Assembly (NCBI RefSeq): GCF_000196515.1
Contig: NC_014248.1
Span: 1,163,501 to 1,227,500, forward strand
Length of the DNA stretch: 64,000 nucleotides
Reading direction: 5' to 3'
DNA from: 'Nostoc azollae' 0708
GTDB lineage: Bacteria > Cyanobacteriota > Cyanobacteriia > Cyanobacteriales > Nostocaceae
The translations under genes and the position numbers were made by a program. The notes below the pieces were generated by a model that saw only the letters and a program-made list of their open reading frames with translations, had not been told where the DNA came from and searched no databases. Shown in pieces: positions 39,430 to 50,608 of the stretch. The first letter of the stretch is position 1. Each line of letters starts with the position of its first letter.

Positions 39430-40305
39430 TTACGATTGAGAGGAATGAGATTCGCGGATATTCAGGGTTTTTAAAGCGGCTTTAGCGAAAATTTCATGAG
39501 CAGCAGTAGTTGGATGAATACCATGCCAAAACAAAAATTTTTTAGGATTATCACAGATAACCAGGTTACTTAGGTAAGTATTGGTTACATTAGTAAGACC
39601 AAATTTGGCTGGCTTTTTAGTGGATTCTTGGTAAAGAAAATTAACACCAAACTGAACCATTCTAGTATCCGAAATCGGCTTACATTGAAGTATATTAGTC
39701 TCTTTAACCAAGCTTAGATTATGTGCGTTATTAACAGAAGTTAGAGTAGTTGAATTTACAATATTGCGTTTAGCTCGAAGATTCCCTAAATCTGGTAAAT
39801 TAGGAATCATAATTTCCTGAGCGCCCGCTTTTGAGAGAGATTAGATAGCCCTCAATAAATTTCCAATTTGGAATGTATTATTAGTCGCACCATAGAGATA
39901 ATTATTAGCACGAGCCCATAGGACATAAAGTGCCTGTGGATTAACCTGATGATGGGCTTTTATAAAGCTATCAACTTGTGTCAATAAGTTTGCTACTGCC
40001 TGAATATTACTGCTACCCATAGTTGCACCACCATAGGCAAAATTGGTGTTTTGCTAAGGACTTATCGCTAACTGAGAAGCAAGATATCTACCCAAACCAG
40101 ACCATTAGAATAATGTCCTTGAAAATAGGGAGCACTAGAGGGATAATTTCCACCAGTAGCTGGGAATACGTTACCTATATGTGAAAGGCTGTCGCCAAAA
40201 ACATAGAGTTCATTGATTTTTTCAGCACCCTGGATATTAGCAGAGAAAACAACCATTATAAAACGGTAATAAAGCCAGTGCTATGATGAGAAACTTTTTT
40301 TTCAC
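39430..40305 (-). pseudogene. SGNH/GDSL-family esterase (exported), decayed
   Basis: A signal peptide (KKKFLIIALALLPF from a GTG at 40305) is out of frame with the mature part. Block I reads ELYVFGDSLSHIGNVFPATG with the nucleophile Ser; later pieces are NTNFAYGGATMG, ALYVLWARANNYLYG, EIMIPNLPDLGNL and the final catalytic block FWHGIHPTTAAHEIFAKAAL. Stops lie near 40070 and 39840. The family hydrolyses lipids or polysaccharide esters outside the cell. Confidence 0.75.
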
Positions 40306-40644
40306 TGTTTGAGTTCTTGTTACTCTTCAGGAAAGTCAGAATTAAAAACCCTATCCACATAATTCAAGGGGGGCTGATAACTGGAAAAGTTATCCTGGAA
40401 TCTAGTTATTGTCACTTCTCTAAGCTAATGTAATATATTTCTCTTTGGAGAGTTATCAACAGTACTTTATCTTGGGTGCTTACTCTACTGTTTACCTAGA
40501 TACTTCTAAATCTTTGCTCTTGCTGTTATTGGCTGATTGCTGATAGCTGAATCTTTACAGATTATTTTTAGCTACTTTACTCGCAATAGCTAGTTCAAAA
40601 TAAGTATTACGTTAGTTTTTGGAGAATTCTTATTTGCTAGAATA
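40306..40644. other. Intergenic region without supported gene
   Basis: AT-rich, about 340 bases, nothing recognised. Confidence 0.4.
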
Positions 40645-41454
40645 GACCTATCAGGAAAATTAACTTGATGTGAAAAAAATGGTAGAAGGGAATTTTGAGG
40701 GTGTTCCAAAAGGAAAAATCCACTAAATAACTATATTCAAGAATATCCACATCGTAGAAAACAAATACTGGGAATAACTAACCATCAGTTTCAAGACTTG
40801 TTAGCCCAAGGTGAAATACAGCCTAAAAAACTTTAAGGTGACATAGAAAGTAAGAAGATAGGTATAAATCAGAAAGGAGGAGGGGGGAAAGGGAAAATAG
40901 AGATAAAAGAACAGGTATGTCTATTCTTGTTCTACTTGGGGAAAATACCAACATTTGAGGTTTTAGGTTTCCATTTCGGTATATCTAAAGCGGAAGCAAA
41001 GGACACATTTTATTACTGGCTAGAGATATTGCGAAATCTTTTCCCTGCTAGTCTCGTTGAACAGGTAGAAAAACATGATAGCGATTATGCTATGACAACT
41101 CAGAACAAAAGGCAGGAAACAAGGAGTTTTGCACCGAGGGTATTCTTGTTGAACAGGTCATTAGACTTGTAAAAATATTCCGGGTACCTCAACAAAAATT
41201 TCCCCTGAATTCCCCAATTTACTCACAAGTAATTCTTACTAAATATTGGTGGTTTAGTCACACTAGGAATTGGTTCATGAGTGTTGCCTATTTCATAAAT
41301 GTTATGGATATGAGGTCAGTTATGAATTTGTTATCAACATCTTCATGGATAGGAACTATCCGTAACTATTCCCAACCCTGATTCTTTCCTTGGCTCTTTC
41401 CTCATCTTAACACTATGGAAAGCCAGACACATACTCCTTTCTAAATTTTCGAAC
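40645..41454 (+). mobile_element. IS5-family element, copy A, internally deleted
   Basis: The transposase pieces are NHQFQDLLAQGE (about 40783) and PTFEVLGFHFGISKAEAKDT then YYWLEILRNLFPASLVEQVE (40946-41070), a helix-turn-helix of the DDE_4/IS5 type. Against copy B at 56043-57176 (opposite orientation) it lacks about 300 bases after EKHDSDYA, removing catalytic residues. The non-coding 3' part (about 41180-41454) matches copy B closely. Confidence 0.75.
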
Positions 41455-41736
41455 TTTTCTATTATGTAATTATATGCAGATATACTAATACCTATACTTT
41501 AGACACACCTGTTATTATTAGCCAAAATCTTATTTATAATTTTTATAGGACTGGAGAAATATTTTATGTATTTCTATCATAATGTCACGAGCTAGGAGTT
41601 GACAAATAATAAAATGCCGCCAGCACTAAAGGTGATGGAAGCTATTCCACTTTGCTTTCTCAAGTCTTAAACTAGGTTTTTTTCAACCAAAAATACGGAA
41701 AAAATTTTTCTGTTGTAGCTAGGGAAGATTTTTTAG
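41455..41736. other. Spacer between IS5 copy and GH2 pseudogene
   Basis: AT-rich, about 280 bases, no gene seen. Confidence 0.4.
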
Positions 41737-43490
41737 ATGAAAGCGTTAGCTATTGAGAATTTTGAGGTTAAATTCAGCTCTGAAAGTGATAATAAGCAAA
41801 TTTTTAGTTTCCAAGATCCACCATATCCACGTGCGTATCTGCAACGCTTACATTGGCAAAATAGAGACGGTCAATGGAAATTCGCTTATGACAATTAAGG
41901 TAATTGCACTCAACCCGGCGACCTTAGCCAATGGACTCATCATATAGAAGTCCCCTTCGCTCGTGAATCTATGAAAACTGGGATTGGTAATACAGGTTTT
42001 CATCCTAATTGTTGGTATGAGGGAGAATTTGACACACCAGCCGGAGAAGGGAGATTACTGCTGCATTTTGGGGCTGTAGATTATCGGGTGTGGGTTTAGG
42101 TGAACGACCAATATATGGCTGAACATGAAGGCGGTCATACTCCCTTTAGCATTGATATAACCCATGTTTTAAATTAAACTGGCACACCCAAGGTGACAGT
42201 GTGGGTGTAAGATGATCCTCACGAACTAGCCAAACCGGGTAGTAAGATTGGCAGTTAGAACCCCACAGTATTTGGTATCCGTGCACCACTGGTATTTGGT
42301 AGACAGTCTGGGTTGAGCGTGTAAGTACAACTCATATAGATCATATTCGCTGGATTCCTGATTTCGAGCGTTGGGAAATCGGCTATTGTGCGGCGCTGGC
42401 AGGGGATGTACCCGTTTCCGGCATTCATTCGGCATTCAAATGAAAGTGAAACTGAGCGTTGGCGGTAAGTTCTTAGCTAATGATACCTATGAAGTGTTCG
42501 ATGGGGAAGTTAGCCGTCGCATTGCCTTGGCTGCTCCTGGTATTGATGATTACCGCAATGAATTACTCTGGAGTCCAGAAAGACCAACTTTGATTGATGC
42601 GGAAATTCAATTGGAATAACCAAGTGCTGGATACAGTTAAATCCTATACTGCATTGCGGACGGTGAATATTCAGCGCGATAGCTTTATGCTTAATGGTCA
42701 TCCTTATTATTTACGGTTGGTTATTGACCAAGGTTATTGGCCTGAGTCCCTGATGACAGCATCTGATGCTGATGCTTTGCAGCGTGATGTGGAACTCGTT
42801 AAAGCAATGGGTTTCAACGGAGTTCGCAAACACCAAAAAATTGAAGACTCCAGATTTTTATATTGGGCAGATATCTTAGGCTTGTTAGTATGGGAAGAGA
42901 TGCCCAGTGCCTACGGCTTTATGGGTAAAGCCGTATAACCTATGACCCATAAGTGGACTGAGGTAATCAACCGTGATATTAATCATCCATGTATTGTCGC
43001 CTGAGTTCCCCTTAATGAATCTTGGGGAGTCCCAAATTTAGTTGAAACTGCTGCTCACCGCAATTATGTTTTGGCAATGTATTTTTTGACCAAAACCCTT
43101 GAGCCTTCTCGTTCGTTAATTGGTAATGATGGCTGGGAAAGTAGCGATACAGACCTTCTCGCTATTCATCACTACGACACCCAACTCCAACAATTGGTTC
43201 ATCGCTATGGACCAGAAGTGAAATTATCAGATTTGTTTGAGCGCAAGCGTCCTGGTGGACGTATCCTCACCCTGGACAATTTTCCACACCAGGGACAATC
43301 TATTATCCTGACAGAGTTTGGTGGTATTGCTTATGCACCTGCTACTCAGCCTGAAGCCCACAAAGCTTGGGGATATCAGCGTTGCTGGAATATCTCCGAG
43401 CTAGAAATGAAGTACGCTGGTCTCCTCGAAACTGTTAATAATATTGAGCTGTTCAGTGGCTTCCGTTACACATAATTTACGGATACATTC
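41737..43490 (+). pseudogene. GH2-family glycosidase (beta-galactosidase-like), broken and 3'-truncated
   Basis: Pieces in order: [136 protein letters not shown], then PLNESWGVPNLVETAAH with the acid/base Glu and SIILTEFGGIAY with the nucleophile Glu. At least six stops (for example 41896, 42098, 42177, 42617, 42936, 43002) and one frameshift occur. The C-terminal end is missing: at about 43493 the frame passes directly into GalT sequence. Confidence 0.8.
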
Positions 43491-44269
43491 CAAGCCCCTG
43501 ATTGCATTGTGGAAACTGTACCTGCAAATGGGGCGTGTGAGGTGCTCGTATTTACTCAAGATGACCGCGCTTCGCTGTTATCCTTGACATTGGAACATTT
43601 GGATCTATTATTACAAGTTTGGGGTGCTTGCACTGAAGTTTTGAGTGAAAATACCCAAATTCAATATGTGCTACCGTATGAAAATAAAGGTGTAGAAGTA
43701 GGTGTGACTTTACACCATCCTCATGGACAAATTTACTCTTACCCCTTTGTTCCACCAATCCCAGCCCGAATGTTAGAACAACAGCAGCGGTATTATCACG
43801 AACATAAACGCGGGTTGTTAGCGGATTTGATTCAAAAAGAAATTCCTTATAACCAACGGATAATTTATGAAGATGCGGATGCGATCGCTTTCGTTGCCGT
43901 CTATACGCGTTACCCCTATGAAGTTTGGGTAGCAAACAAACTGTTGCGACTTTCTCAGATTTAAGCTAAGAACAACGCTGGGGACTTGCCAAAGCTTTAA
44001 AAACCGTCACATTCAAATATGACGGCCTGTGGAATTGTCCTTTCCCTTATTTAATGGCTTGGTTTCAAGCACCAACAGATAGTTTACCGCATCCAGAGCC
44101 ACATTTACACCCTCAGTTTTATCCACCATACCGCACGAGTGATCGCTTGAAGTATTTGGCAGGAACAGAACTCGCGGCCGGGATGTTTACCAATGATACT
44201 TTACCAGAAGAGAAAGCCAAAGAGTTGCAAGCAGTGAGTGTGAATCTAAAAATGTCAGTTTCAGCATAA
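43491..44269 (+). pseudogene. galT: Galactose-1-phosphate uridylyltransferase, N-terminally deleted
   Basis: It starts abruptly with PDCIVETVPANGACEVLVFT in the same frame as the GH2 remnant. The active-site motif is intact (GVTLHHPHGQIYSYPFVPP, with the catalytic His-Pro-His). A stop after LLRLSQ at 43962-43964 and a frameshift separate it from MAWFQAPTDSLPHPEPHLHP and LKYLAGTELAAGMFTNDTLP, the C-terminal domain. The first third is lost. The enzyme belongs to the Leloir pathway, as does the galK remnant 2.6 kb further on. Confidence 0.8.
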
Positions 44270-44764
44270 TTAGGGCTTGCTGATAGCGTAGCGTGGCGTT
44301 GAACCATATACACGAAAAACCTAGATAAATCAAGAGGCTCGGGGTTTAAAAAGTGAATAAGGTGTAAGTAAAAGAGTTAAAAGAACCTCAAGAGCTTTCT
44401 GTATAAGAGTTATACCCTTTAGACCCTACTGATAAAATGTCCACCTATTGCTAATAGAACTGATGAGTTGTTCCATTAACAAGACCATTCTCTTCGTATC
44501 TTCAAGGTTTATGCTGACATAGCTGCCTCATAACTACACAGTTAATTGTCAATAAGCACCGTTTTTTTATCAATTTTTTCAAGGGGGCCTATCACGTAAA
44601 ATCTTTGTCCTGTGATGGTTTCACCTTGCTTGTCGCCCTCTCAACTTCCTGGCTTAAATAACTAAGAAATTGGGACAAAATTTATCAGCGTGATATCTGA
44701 AACCCTAGTTCACAAACTCAGACAGACGCAGAGAGACACAGAGGAACTTGATAATTATCTCTAA
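44270..44764. other. Intergenic region without supported gene
   Basis: About 500 bases between galT and the IS701 remnant. A short CGCAGAGAGACACAGAGG-like repeat common in Nostoc spacers lies near 44728; nothing else was recognised. Confidence 0.4.
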
Positions 44765-46005
44765 CGGGACTTAAACAAAAATAAAACCCAAATGTAGCCT
44801 AAACTGGCTTGATAAGAAGGAAACACGTCCGGCTTCAAGTTGAACCAATCAATAAATAGAAAAGATATAGCTGTTCTCAACCCTTCTAAAGCTGCAGTAA
44901 AAGTATTCAAAGGTTTCTTAGCCCACCTTGGTCTTAATCCTCCAGTCCACTGATGGCAAAGAATAAAAGTGTAGGCACAAAAAACCAAAATAAAATGGCG
45001 CAGTCAACTGCTGTTATCTCCAACTTGATATTCTTTAAGTCCTAACCATCCCTTGGCTTCCCTGTAAAAACCTCTAGCCAATTTCTTTGAGAATATCTAT
45101 CAACTATCCATTGGGGTGTGATAATTGATGAAGAAATATTGGGCATAAAGTAGTCAATATCAGTTGCTTGACAGAAAGTAGAAGTGTTGATGACGACAGC
45201 AATATTACCCTTTCCAGTTAAGGCTGATATTTCTACTTCTTTAGTTACTACCCATAATCTTCTGGGTTTATCTAACTGCAGTTGAATCTCTGTAAAAGCC
45301 TATTGGGGTAAACTGTGTGATAATTTATCTAACCTAATTATTGGTGGACTATCCTCTTAGTCACTGCTAAGGACTTTGGGATTTTTAGCTAATCCTCCTA
45401 ACTACTTTAAATTCCGGTTTTCTATCTTTAATAAGAAAGATGTATTATGGCTATATCCAGGATCTATAATTACTATTCCTGGTTGATAACCACGGCTTAA
45501 GGTCAGATCTATTAATTTAATTCCTAACTCAGGTTTCTTCTTTCTTCTCAAATAGAGGCTCTTGTTTCCCTTTGGGTAAGGAATCACCGTAGTTATATAA
45601 TTATATGTCTAATGGTAAGCTTTTACTGCCATCATATAGATATGTTGTTACTACTACTATTCCAGTATCCCTTGTCCCAATTTCTCCAATATATTGTCTT
45701 CCTACTCCATCCCTAAAATTCCCGCTTTTTCTATGGACAGAATCATCAATTATTAAGCTAAATCCTCTGGTGATTCTCCTCTGACTATACTTGTTCATAA
45801 TCTCTAACCGACGCTCATTGACTTGGGAACTGGACCAAGGTGCTTCAGTTCAAAGGTGGTGTAATCGGTGGTAGGTCACCCCTAGGGTATTCTCTACCAT
45901 TTCAAATAGGTTTTTTCTCTCACTTTCACCCAATCATCCCCCTAAATAAGGTCTAAACTCTCTTCTTTCCCCTTGATGAGTAAATAGATCATCAAATGAC
46001 ACCAT
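44765..46005 (-). pseudogene. IS701-family transposase, decayed
   Basis: It starts MVSFDDLFTHQGERREFRPY at 46005. Later: ITRGFSLIIDDSVHRKSGNF then RDGVGRQYIGEIGTRDTGIV (the first DDE Asp region), KKPELGIKLIDLTLSRGYQP then GIVIIDPGYSHNTSFLLKIE (second Asp region), and a C-terminal piece at 44761-44988. Stops at about 45934, 45800 and 45400 and several frameshifts are present. It lies between the galT and M24/galK remnants and probably interrupted the sugar operon. Confidence 0.75.
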
Positions 46006-46172
46006 CTTTTAAACCATGGTGCCATTGCTGCGGTAGTGGTTTCTTTCGTCACCTTCTTTTAACGTGAAAGCTATACCAAAGTTGGATTATACTCCTTTTT
46101 ACTGTTAATTTTTGTTCAATTCCCGCTAACTATCTGTGTTTATCCCCTCTGAACGAAGAAGTCTCCGCGAAG

Positions 46173-46862
46173 TTGGAACTAATGAGATACACCCTCACTG
46201 AAAATGGGGTACAGGCTATACGTCTACGTGGTACAGATTGGTTTAGTTGGGCAACTGCGGGCGCTTCTCATACTGTCTTAGTAACTGCCGAAACTGGCGT
46301 AGCAGAAGTATTAGTAACTGCCCAAGTAACTGATGAAATTGAAGCGCAACGCCTTAAAGATGAAGAATTACCACGAAATTTTCAATTACACATCTACACA
46401 TCAGTCCTTGGGCTGAGGGTATCGAGCGTGAGACTTTTGTCCCTGACGTTACAGATGGCGGAAAGGTTCTCCGTGATAGACCTGTTTTGAAGGTGCAAGC
46501 ATTACCAGCATCTTTACAAAACCGAAAGCGGATACTGATGCCAAGCGAGTTAGAGCGATATCGCCAAATAGGGCAAAAATCCAGCCAAGGGATGACAGAG
46601 GTACTCACAGCAGCCGAGCCAACTTGGACAGAATAACGCAGGTGCAGGTGTAGAAGCATTATGGGCAAGGGGACTACATCCAGCAGTGACACTGGTAGCT
46701 GGGGAGAGGTGTTTGCGACTATACCGTCATGCCACACCCACAGGGGAACAAATTGGAAGACAAGCAATGCTGGTATTTTGCCCTAGAGGTTATCGTTTAT
46801 ATACTAATCTCACGAGATTTGTGAGTTTTGGCAACCTTTCCAATGAAAATGCCAAATTGCAT
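46173..46862 (+). pseudogene. M24-family metallopeptidase-like protein, 5' part only
   Basis: MRYTLTENGVQAIRLRGTDW, then FSWATAGASHTVLVTAETGV, EIEAQRLKDEELPRNFQL, IERETFVPDVTDGG, ILMPSELERYRQIGQKSSQG, MTEVLTAAEPTW, and LTRFVSFGNLSNENAKLH are the N-terminal domain and early pita-bread region of aminopeptidase-P-like proteins. Three frames are needed. The metal ligands would come later, but the frame passes into galactokinase at about 46863. Confidence 0.6.
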
Positions 46863-47729
46863 AGCTATGTCCGGGAAATTGAAGTTTTGAAAACCGCAGG
46901 CTACACACTACCAGAGATGGTACTCTATGTAAACTCCTCCGTGCCTATGCGTTCGGGTTGATCTAGCAGTGCGGCTTTGGAAGTAGCAAGCCTCAGAGGA
47001 ATACATCAACTTCTTGACCTCCCTCTTGAGGACGTAGAAATTGCCCAACTCACCCAACAAGCAGAAATTCACTATGCTGGTGTGCAATGCGGCATTATAG
47101 ATCAAATGGCTGCTAATCTAGCTGATGCCAAACATCTTTTGTTTCTAGATACTCGTAGGCTAGAACGCCAGCTTGTGCCTTTTCCCCCTGGAGCAGAGAT
47201 TGTAGTTATAGATAGCGGTGTGCCGCGTATCCTTGGCAGTAGTGGTTATAACCAACGTCGGGCTAAGTGTGAGGAAGCAGCCCATTTGTTAGGAGTGCCA
47301 GCCCTAAGAGATACTACCGATGCTAAAATAGGAGTGACAGCCCTAAAAGATATTACTGAGACTAAAGCAGCGTAAATATTACCCAAACCTTTCCGCGATC
47401 ATGCCCGTCATGTGCTTACAGAAAATTACCGCGTTTTAGAAGCTTTACAGGGAATTACACCTGAGCGGTTTGGAGAGTTTATGAACGCATCCCATGCTAG
47501 TTTACCGGATGATTATGAAGTTTCTGTACCTGCCCTAGATATTTTGGTAGAAATCTTGCAGCCCACCCCAGGAGTATTTGGTGCTAGGCTTACAGGTGCT
47601 GGTTTTCGTGGGGCTTGCGTTGCTTTAGTTACATCACCTCAAGGAAGAGAGATTGCCACAAAAGTAGTTGAAGAATACAAATATACAGGTTACAAAGGCA
47701 AAATTGTAGTACCTACAATCAATTTATGA
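46863..47729 (+). pseudogene. galK: Galactokinase, N-terminally deleted and fused in frame to the M24 remnant
   Basis: It begins within the protein at SYVREIEVLKTAGYTLPEMV; the N-terminal substrate-binding part with the GRVNLIGEHTDY signature is gone. The ATP-binding motif reads VNSSVPMRSG-stop-SSSAALEVA, with TGA at 46960-46962 in place of an expected Leu codon and Arg for Gly. GVQCGIIDQMAANLADAKHL, then YNQRRAKCEEAAHLLGV, and the C-terminal [20 protein letters not shown] and [17 protein letters not shown] follow. Another stop lies at 47373-47375. Galactokinase would make galactose 1-phosphate for GalT. Confidence 0.8.
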
Positions 47730-48710
47730 CTTATACAAGATTAACGTATTCCCGTCATTACAACGATCGGGAAGCAATCTCTTTCCCCGGATTTTTGGTA
47801 CCCTGTGGCTAACTGTGAAAGAACGCCTAACTTTCCAAGGCATTATTATTAATGCTACAGTCATTCCCTTAGTTGTAGAATACAAAACCCGGCTATTGGC
47901 TCAAATAGGTATTTTTGTGGGTCTGGATTTACTCCGGGATTGGCTGCAACGCTGTCGTCGGTTATTTTCGCAAGAAGTGTGATCGCTAAATCTGCCTCAA
48001 CCTAAAGGAGTGCTACTAGCACGTCTACCCGGGACAGGTAAATCAATAAATAGTAGCGAAAAACATTGCAACCATCCTCAATCTTCCATTGTTGCAACTA
48101 GACATTGCCTCAATGCTTGGTAGCTTGGTAGAAGAATCTGAAAGTAATGTCCGCCGCGGACTCAGTACAGCCGAAGCGATCGCACCCTGTGTTTTGTGGA
48201 TCGATGAAGTAGAGAAAGCACTTTCAGCTAATGGTGATACTTCTGGAGTTTCACAAAGTATTCTGGGGAATATCCTCACCTTCATGTCTGAGTGTACGAC
48301 AGGGGTGTTTGTGGTAGTAAGCTGTAATGACCCAACTGCTTTACCAATTGAGTTCAAGCGGAAAGGGCGGTTTGATGAAAATTTCTTTGTTGACCTACCT
48401 ACAGAACCAGAACGTTCTCAAATTCTCAAGATTCATCTGGAAAGATACGGTATAAAAGTTCCCCAAGAGTATTTGTATTTGGAAGCAATCGCCCCTAGCA
48501 CCAGGAAGTTTAGCGGTGCTGAATTAGAAACTCTGACATCAGAAGCTGCACTACTGGCTTTTGATGAAGAAAGATCGCAGCAGCTGACACTAGCTAACTT
48601 AGAAAATTGCCAGCGCATAAGCCTTTAGCTGTTCAAGATGCTGCTGCTGTTGAGCGAATGTAGTCTTAGTCAAAGGTGGCGCGACTAGCTTCTAGTTCAG
48701 GTTTCTAAGA
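47726..48710 (+). pseudogene. AAA+ ATPase (Ycf46-like), decayed
   Basis: The ATG at 47726 overlaps the galK stop (TTATGA), but its frame ends after 30 codons. ATPase sequence starts near 47810: VIPLVVEYKTRLLAQIG and GLDLLRDWLQRCRRLFSQE. Walker A is damaged (ARLPGTGKS where relatives have AGPPGTGKS), followed by a frameshift. From 48089 the Walker B and sensor region are good: PCVLWIDEVEKALSANGDTS, GVFVVVSCNDPTALPIEF, KRKGRFDENFFVDLP. It is frameshifted again at about 48610. Ycf46-type ATPases have been linked to CO2-limitation responses in cyanobacteria. Confidence 0.7.
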
Positions 48711-49161
48711 GAAGTCTTCGTACTTCTAGGTTCCGTACAAATTAATACAAAGGACAAAAGCGATTACCTACTAGACAGGTAAGTACACCCAATGGCCTAT
48801 GGTGAGTATTCCATCACTGTACCCGCCCCCTCAAGTCTAAAATCGAGGACAGATCGCTATTTCATCATGAATTTGATAAGACTTACGGAAGATGTGACTG
48901 AAAACCTTATTCTTGCATAGCGGTAATTCACCTCCGTTACATGGAGATGAATTGAGATTATTGGACAAGTATAAATTTAGATTTTTCGCAACTTTACGAC
49001 TTTGTGCGAAAAAATCATCCTATTCATCAACAACACCAATTCATATAACCGATAGTTGGCGTGGTATAGCCATATGTTTCTCGGTATTACCGCTACTTTT
49101 TTGGGTAAGTCTTCTTCAAGTATTTAGCGTATAACCACCATGAAGTATCACTAGGACAATA
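48711..49161. other. Intergenic region without supported gene
   Basis: About 450 bases. The open frame at 48913-49134 ends in a hydrophobic stretch but lacks a ribosome-binding site or a family motif, so it is not called. Confidence 0.4.
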
Positions 49162-49332
49162 ATGGAAATATATTTAGTATTTATAGATGCTGCTCAGAAC
49201 AATAATAAATTCTGGAGTGCTAAGGTTGGGCAAGGAAATTTAACTGTTGAGTGGGGTCGAGTAGGCTACAAATCTCAGGAGAAAGTTCATTCTTGTGGTA
49301 ACTATCAACAAAACGTAAAATCAACAAGGTAA
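49162..49332 (+). pseudogene. WGR-domain protein, N-terminal fragment
   Basis: 56 codons starting MEIYLVFIDAAQNNNKFWSA, followed by LTVEWGRVGYKSQEKVH with the WGR signature. It stops at TAA after NVKSTR. The sequence after it (STRKVNHIDFDNLTDMLV) may be more of the same gene in another frame. WGR domains bind nucleic acids, often next to kinase or PARP modules; what followed here is unknown. Confidence 0.6.
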
Positions 49333-49614
49333 TAGCATCCACAAGAAAAGTCAATCATATCGACTTTGATAACTTAACAGATATGCTGGTGATAGATGAG
49401 ATTCATGAATTTAATAATCTATCTATTTAAACCTATTCTTCGTAGCAGCCAAAGATAAATACAGAACCAGCTATAAAAAATAAAGGAATACTTAATGTTC
49501 TCCTATGTTGCCTGATATTTTTCATCAATGCTTCTGTATTCATTTTTGGCATATTTTAAAATTTCCTAAATGTCTCAATTGTCTGATGGACAAATAAAAG
49601 CCCACATCTATGTT

Positions 49615-50385
49615 TTAGATCCCTGCTCCGTCTAAAAATTCTTGTATGGCTTTATCTCTGATATTACAAATAGGTGCTTCTGTTGTGAATTTTTCTCTTT
49701 CAAAATTTACAGCCCCTACGCTTGCTAAAACAGGAGTTTTGAAGTGGGAAGGCATATCTTGAAGTTGTTGAATTTGTTCTTCTAGTGCTTCTAGCCGATT
49801 GACTAAGGCGCGAATTACTTCAGCTTCTGAGTCTGGTAAGTTGTTGTGTTCTAGAGGAGCAACCCGGACACCAGAACGGTAGATGATGCGTCCTGGTATA
49901 CCCACAACAGTGCAGTTAGAAGGAACATCTCTTAATACGACTGAACCTGCTCCAATGCGGACGTTATTACCAATTTGCAGATTCCCCAAAACTTTTGCAC
50001 CTGCACCAACGACGACATTTTCGCCTAATGTGGGGTGACGTTTGCCGCTTTCTTTACCAGTACCTCCAAGGGTGACTCCTTGATAAATGAGTGCGTAGTC
50101 TCCCACGATGGCTGTTTCACCAATGACAACGCCCATACCGTGATCTATAAATACTCCTTTACCAATTAAAGCCCCTGGGTGAATTTCAATGCCAGTTAAA
50201 AACCGAGCTATGTGAGAAATTAAACGGGGGATAAAGGGAATACCGATAGCACGCAGCCAGTGAGCCAGCCGATGGAATATTAAGGCTTGTAAGCCTGGAT
50301 AGCAAAACAGGACTTCTAACCAATTCCGGGCTGCTGGGTCACGTTCAAAGATGATGCGAAAATCGGTACTAAGTGTAGAGAGCAT
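49615..50385 (-). CDS. cysE: Serine O-acetyltransferase
   Basis: A 256-residue enzyme (start [20 protein letters not shown]); longer reading to 50496 would run through an STRR repeat ([10 protein letters not shown]) and is rejected. It acetylates serine in the first step of cysteine synthesis. It has the helical N-domain ([16 protein letters not shown]) and the left-handed beta-helix of hexapeptide repeats with the active-site [18 protein letters not shown] and [19 protein letters not shown]. The C-terminus after 200 is longer than in E. coli and has a coiled segment ([20 protein letters not shown]). Intact. Confidence 0.95.
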   Translation of the reverse strand: MLSTLSTDFRIIFERDPAARNWLEVLFCYPGLQALIFHRLAHWLRAIGIPFIPRLISHIARFLTGIEIHPGALIGKGVFIDHGMGVVIGETAIVGDYALIYQGVTLGGTGKESGKRHPTLGENVVVGAGAKVLGNLQIGNNVRIGAGSVVLRDVPSNCTVVGIPGRIIYRSGVRVAPLEHNNLPDSEAEVIRALVNRLEALEEQIQQLQDMPSHFKTPVLASVGAVNFEREKFTTEAPICNIRDKAIQEFLDGAGI

Positions 50386-50445
50386 CGAGATAATACCCAA
50401 AAAGCATAACGAGCTACTTTCCCATTTTATCGTTACTTGGTCATC

Positions 50446-50600
50446 GGTGATTGGGGACTGGGGAATGGGGAGTGGGGACTGGAAAAAATTAATCAACTCT
50501 TACCTCTTAACTATTACCTTCCTGTTGTCACCTGTCACCTGCCACCTGTTACCTGTCACAGGTTACCTATTCTCTTCCTACTGTCACCTGTCACCTGTCA
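50446..50600. repeat. STRR arrays between cysE and the secreted-protein gene
   Basis: GGGGACTGG/GGGAATGG units (about 50452-50482) and, from about 50525, repeated GTCACCT/GCCACCT/GTTACCT heptamers with an embedded palindrome CACAGGTTACC. It lies between cysE and the 3' end of the next gene. Confidence 0.8.
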
Positions 50601-50608
50601 CCTATTCC

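Noticed and set aside
50446-50600. Tandem heptamers considered as CRISPR or phase-variable coding repeats
   Set aside because: They lie outside coding sequence, have no spacer structure and match the general STRR type.
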